Positions 52,720-55,263 of a DNA stretch of 55,263 nt are shown one piece after another. Within the stretch, counting starts at the first letter, position 1; each line of letters begins with the position of its first letter. The position numbers and the translations under genes were made by a program. The stretch spans positions 1 through 55,263 of the forward strand of contig CAZUDB010000018.1 of the NCBI GenBank assembly GCA_964619055.1, given 5' to 3'. This stretch comes from CAYVUM01 sp964619055 (GTDB taxonomy: Bacteria > Pseudomonadota > Alphaproteobacteria > Rhodospirillales > Defluviicoccaceae). A model generated the notes under the pieces. That model searched no databases. It saw nothing but the letters and a program-made list of their open reading frames with translations, and was not told the DNA's origin.

Positions 52720-53529
52720 TCACGCTTGGCCTCGATACACATACACGCCGAGAAGACAATTCTCGGGATAGGTGACGCTCAGTGCCTTGAACACGTGTCG
52801 CACCGAAAGTTCGATGACGTTCAAATGGTAAAAGCGGTGGGTCGCGCGGCAGTCGTCCAGGTGCGCAAAGTACTCCTCGCCAAAGCCCTTGCCCTCGAAC
52901 AGGGCCCTGAGCGTCGTCCGTGAGTTCATCCGGTAGAGGACGGGAAACGTGTCCCGCGCCTGCGCCTTCCAGGCGATTTTTTTCACCTGGTAATGGAACC
53001 ACAGTGGCGTGTTCCGCGCCACGATGCTGGCCGGTGCCGTCCGGTTCGGTGTGTAGACCACAACCCGCGTCCCGTGATGACTCAGCCGAGCCAGTGTTCG
53101 GCAAAAGGTGTCCGGGTCCTCCACGTGTTCCGCCACCATGCGCAGCGTGATCAGGTCGAAGGTGGCGGCCGTGGCGTAGTCCTCCAGCCGCCCCTGAAAT
53201 CGCTCATGGATGAAGGGGTTGCTGTGGATGGTTTGGTCCGGGTCGACGCCGACGAGCAAGGCCGCCCGCGCCGCCAGGCGTTCGGCGAGCACGCCGTTGA
53301 TGGGAAAAATCCGCCGCCCGCAGCCGGCATCCAGCCACCGCATCCCCGGCTGCAACAGGTTGTCGACCAGACATTCGTAGTGATCTTCGGGCGTGTAGTA
53401 GCCGAAGCGCTGGCGGAGCCGTGGCTTGCGGTGCATCACGCCATCGTGGAGGAACTTTTCAACGAAGCAGCGCGCCAGTTGCTCCGGGTTCGGAACGTAG
53501 GGCGGGCGTTGTGGCGTTCCTGCTGTCAT
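52720..53529 (-). CDS. Class I SAM-dependent methyltransferase
   Basis: 269 aa. MRWLDAGCGRRIFP is motif I, VGVDPDQTIHSNPFIHERF the Asp that holds the ribose, and LRMVAEHVEDPDTFCRTLARL motif IV-like. Residues beyond 170 form an additional, Lys/Arg-rich cap (WFHYQVKKIAWKAQAR) that probably sets the substrate. It is cytoplasmic; the acceptor is unknown, perhaps a lipid or glycan. It lies 41 bases before the DUF1330 gene and 46 after the TAXI gene on the same strand. Confidence 0.88.
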   Translation of the reverse strand: MTAGTPQRPPYVPNPEQLARCFVEKFLHDGVMHRKPRLRQRFGYYTPEDHYECLVDNLLQPGMRWLDAGCGRRIFPINGVLAERLAARAALLVGVDPDQTIHSNPFIHERFQGRLEDYATAATFDLITLRMVAEHVEDPDTFCRTLARLSHHGTRVVVYTPNRTAPASIVARNTPLWFHYQVKKIAWKAQARDTFPVLYRMNSRTTLRALFEGKGFGEEYFAHLDDCRATHRFYHLNVIELSVRHVFKALSVTYPENCLLGVYVYRGQA

Positions 53530-53575
53530 CCCCGGTTGTCATTCCCGGCAGGCCTTAAAATGGTGGTGGGTGTGC

Positions 53576-54535
53576 CTATTGCGCCGGCCTAGCGTCCGGA
53601 ACCGGCGCGGCGTCCGGAACCGGCGCGCCATCCGGGACAGGTGCCGGCTCAGGCACCGTCGCCGGCTTGGACTGGCCGGCCCGCTCAAGGATCGCCGGGC
53701 GCGCGGTCTCCACGGCGGCGAGAAACGCCTGGTACGCCGCCGGGGACCGGTTGGCCCAGCGCTCACGGACCACGACCAGGGCGGACACGCCGAGCGTCGC
53801 CACCGCCTCGCCTTCGGGCTGCAGGTTGGCGTAGGTGTCGGCGGGGATCGCGGTCGCTTCATAGGTGGCGACCCCCAGCGTGCGGGCCGCCGTGAATGCC
53901 TCATGGGCCATGTCGACCAGCATCAGGTCCGCCTCGGCCGCGTCGACGGCGCCCATGAACCCCGTGCCGACGCCGGCCACGTAAACCAGGCAATCGGCCT
54001 TGTTGTCCTTCAGCCAGGCCACCGCCACATCGCGCCCGATCGCCTGGGTGGTGATCCGGCCATGGGCCTTGTCGATCTCGCTGAGCGCGTCCCAGGTGAC
54101 GGTGCTGCCGCTGCCCAACTCTCCCACAAGCACGCGGGCCGTGGGACCGAGGCGCGCCAAATCCACGACTGACGTGACGCCGGCCCCCCGCCGGCACACC
54201 AGGTGGACAAACTCCTGATGGAGTGCCGCCGGCTCGGTCAACGGCACCTTGGAGATGCCGTACACTTGTTGATAGCGCAGCACCGCGTCGGCCTGGGCGA
54301 TGGCGGCATCGCAAATGCCCTGGTCCACGGCTGACATGTTGAACAGCGAGCCCGCGGTCTCCACGACCGTGACGCTGACGCCTGTTCCCTTGGCCGCGGC
54401 CGCGATGTCCTGGCCGGCGGCATAATAAAGCCCGTCCTGCCGCGCGGTGCAGAGACGGAGCGTCGGATCGGCCGCACGGGCCAAATCAGCGGTCGGCAGG
54501 AGTGCGGCAAGCGCAAAAAGGGCAGCCTTGATCAC
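53576..54535 (-). CDS. TAXI-family TRAP-type substrate-binding protein
   Basis: 319 aa. Signal peptide (FALAALLPTADLARA) then RLCTARQDGLYYAAGQDIAAAAKG, the TAXI opening, TAGSLFNMSAVDQGICDAAIAQADA and LVGELGSGSTVTWDAL. TAXI proteins deliver a small solute (often a dicarboxylate or glutamate) to a fused TRAP permease; no permease is next to it. A Pro-rich tail with repeats of APVPD ends the protein. GTG 54535 is the start: AAGGA lies about ten bases upstream and the signal peptide follows. Regulation unknown. Confidence 0.82.
   Translation of the reverse strand: MIKAALFALAALLPTADLARAADPTLRLCTARQDGLYYAAGQDIAAAAKGTGVSVTVVETAGSLFNMSAVDQGICDAAIAQADAVLRYQQVYGISKVPLTEPAALHQEFVHLVCRRGAGVTSVVDLARLGPTARVLVGELGSGSTVTWDALSEIDKAHGRITTQAIGRDVAVAWLKDNKADCLVYVAGVGTGFMGAVDAAEADLMLVDMAHEAFTAARTLGVATYEATAIPADTYANLQPEGEAVATLGVSALVVVRERWANRSPAAYQAFLAAVETARPAILERAGQSKPATVPEPAPVPDGAPVPDAAPVPDARPAQ
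53588..53633. repeat. Tandem repeat in the TAXI tail
   Basis: Direct repeats of about 18 bases (GCGTCCGGAACCGGCGCG type) encode the APVPD units near the C-terminus of the TAXI protein. Such units can change in number by slippage. Confidence 0.6.
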
Positions 54536-54718
54536 CGATGGAGGTCCTTGGACGGTCGCACGGGTCTGGGCCGCCACTCTGCCCCGAGAGCCCCAGCCTG
54601 ACAACCCCGGCCGAGGGCTGCGGCCCCCCGCCGCGCCGAGTGTGATGCGGTCCATAGCGGCTTGATTCCCCGTGTGGTTCCTTCCAGGATTGGGGCATAA
54701 CACATCGGGGAGGCAAAC

Positions 54719-55108
54719 ATGCCGGAAACGCTCACGCTCGAAGTGGCCGTGCACGCGGCCGAGGACACGACCAGCGCGGAGGCTTGGGCGGCAACCCAGC
54801 GCGTTGCCGAGCTGCTGATGGAGCGGCCGGAGGTGCAAACCATCGCGCCGGTTCGGGAAATGGCGCCGGAGGGGGCGAAATCGGCCATGGACATGGCCGG
54901 GCTCGGCGCACTGTTGGTGCAGGTGGCGCCGGCCTTCATCCAGCCCCTGATCGGCATGATCCGGGAGCTGCTGACCCGCCCCGGCACCACGCCCACCAAG
55001 GTGTCGGTCAAGACCGAGGGCAAGGAAGTGTCCGTGGAGTTCGACCCCCGCCACGCCACCGAGGACGACATCGCGACCCTGACCAAGAAACTCACCGAGG
55101 CGCTTTAG
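54719..55108 (+). CDS. EACC1-like small protein
   Basis: 129 aa. A beta-strand start (TLTLEVAVHAAED), a helix with a short hydrophobic ramp (GLGALLVQVAPAFIQPLIGMIRELL), and a C-terminal strand-turn-strand (KVSVKTEGKEVSVEFDPRHATEDD) are arranged as in EACC1, the effector-associated constant component that accompanies caspase-like and other effectors in conflict systems. I rely on pattern, not on a search. It is not secreted. A gene starts 128 bases downstream (55236) in the same direction. An alternative is an unrelated small protein with the same secondary-structure order. Confidence 0.45.
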   Translation: MPETLTLEVAVHAAEDTTSAEAWAATQRVAELLMERPEVQTIAPVREMAPEGAKSAMDMAGLGALLVQVAPAFIQPLIGMIRELLTRPGTTPTKVSVKTEGKEVSVEFDPRHATEDDIATLTKKLTEAL

Positions 55109-55235
55109 TCGATCGGCGTCCCGCATTCCGGCTTTCGTCCACTGCCCGGCATGAGCGTCGACTGTTTTCGCCGGCAATCCCTTGAGTCCACGGGCCCCCG
55201 ACCACATTATGGCGGTCGCGATCAGGGGGAGCCGC

Positions 55236-55263
55236 ATGCCCGATACCGCAAAGCCGCCAATCA
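55236..55263 (+). CDS. Gene start cut by the window end
   Basis: ATG with AGGGGGAG about five bases upstream, followed by codons for PDTAKPPI before the sequence ends. It lies directly downstream of the EACC1-like gene and could be its effector partner; too little is present to say. Confidence 0.45.

Noticed and set aside
53576..53690. PEP-CTERM signal in the TAXI protein (VPEP in the tail)
   Set aside because: No hydrophobic helix or Arg cluster follows; it is part of a Pro-rich repeat.
1..55263. CRISPR arrays, insertion sequences, integrases, rRNA genes
   Set aside because: Looked for regularly spaced repeats, transposase or integrase motifs and rRNA; none were seen.

Overview
The window reads as a piece of a chromosome from a high-GC alphaproteobacterium. 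Closest relatives by gene content are probably marine or saline Rhodospirillales-like bacteria. This is inferred from purD/xseA in divergent orientation, a DUF1244 protein, a ROSE-type hsp20 leader, a DMSP-lyase-like cupin, an algal-type vanadium haloperoxidase and an XrtA/PEP-CTERM accessory cluster. No taxonomic marker such as rRNA is present. Two 100-N assembly gaps interrupt it (14854-14953 and 51903-52002), and the second is demonstrably an artefact. No insertion sequence, prophage or CRISPR array was seen.

Layout. 0.2-7.9 kb: housekeeping and small metabolic genes (a DUF2269-like fragment, xseA, purD, DUF1244, cytochrome c, MarC, FMN-binding protein, DMSP-lyase-like cupin, sulfotransferase). 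8.0-11.5 kb: a minus-strand series marR, thioredoxin-like, crcB, DUF190, chaA-type antiporter and VOC protein, which looks like redox and ion stress functions. 12.2-18.0 kb: a Tat-exported PhoX phosphatase, a repeat-rich lipoprotein, a membrane class III adenylate cyclase and a flavodoxin. 18.4-23.9 kb: three tandem TPR plus GT9-like paralogues, each preceded at almost the same distance by a TATYCT box. 24.0-33.3 kb: vanadium haloperoxidase with a perfect CRP-type palindrome upstream, an outer-membrane barrel, a fused 5-oxoprolinase-type hydantoinase and a TolC-type protein, separated by unusually AT-rich spacers. 33.4-35.2 kb: hsp20 with an RNA thermometer, a PEBP protein, tRNA-Val and a small membrane protein.

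35.5-45.5 kb is the most coherent module: the exosortase A (XrtA) associated set of hydrolase 2, acyl carrier protein, GNAT-like protein, acyl-CoA ligase, PLP decarboxylase, TIGR03013-type sugar transferase and two GT4 glycosyltransferases. The exosortase gene itself is not in the window. A truncated-looking protein at 49.9-50.3 kb carries a variant PEP-CTERM tail (VPVP in place of VPEP) and could be a substrate relic of this system.

45.6-55.3 kb: DJ-1/PfpI protein, CoA-transferase, sCache protein, DUF1176 protein, SDR, then a minus-strand run TAXI binding protein, methyltransferase, DUF1330 protein and MDR dehydrogenase. At the right edge a small protein resembling EACC1, the constant component of bacterial caspase/effector conflict systems, precedes a gene cut by the window end. 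The least described points are this edge module, the VPVP-CTERM relic, the triplicated TPR-GT9 block and the CRP-haloperoxidase link.
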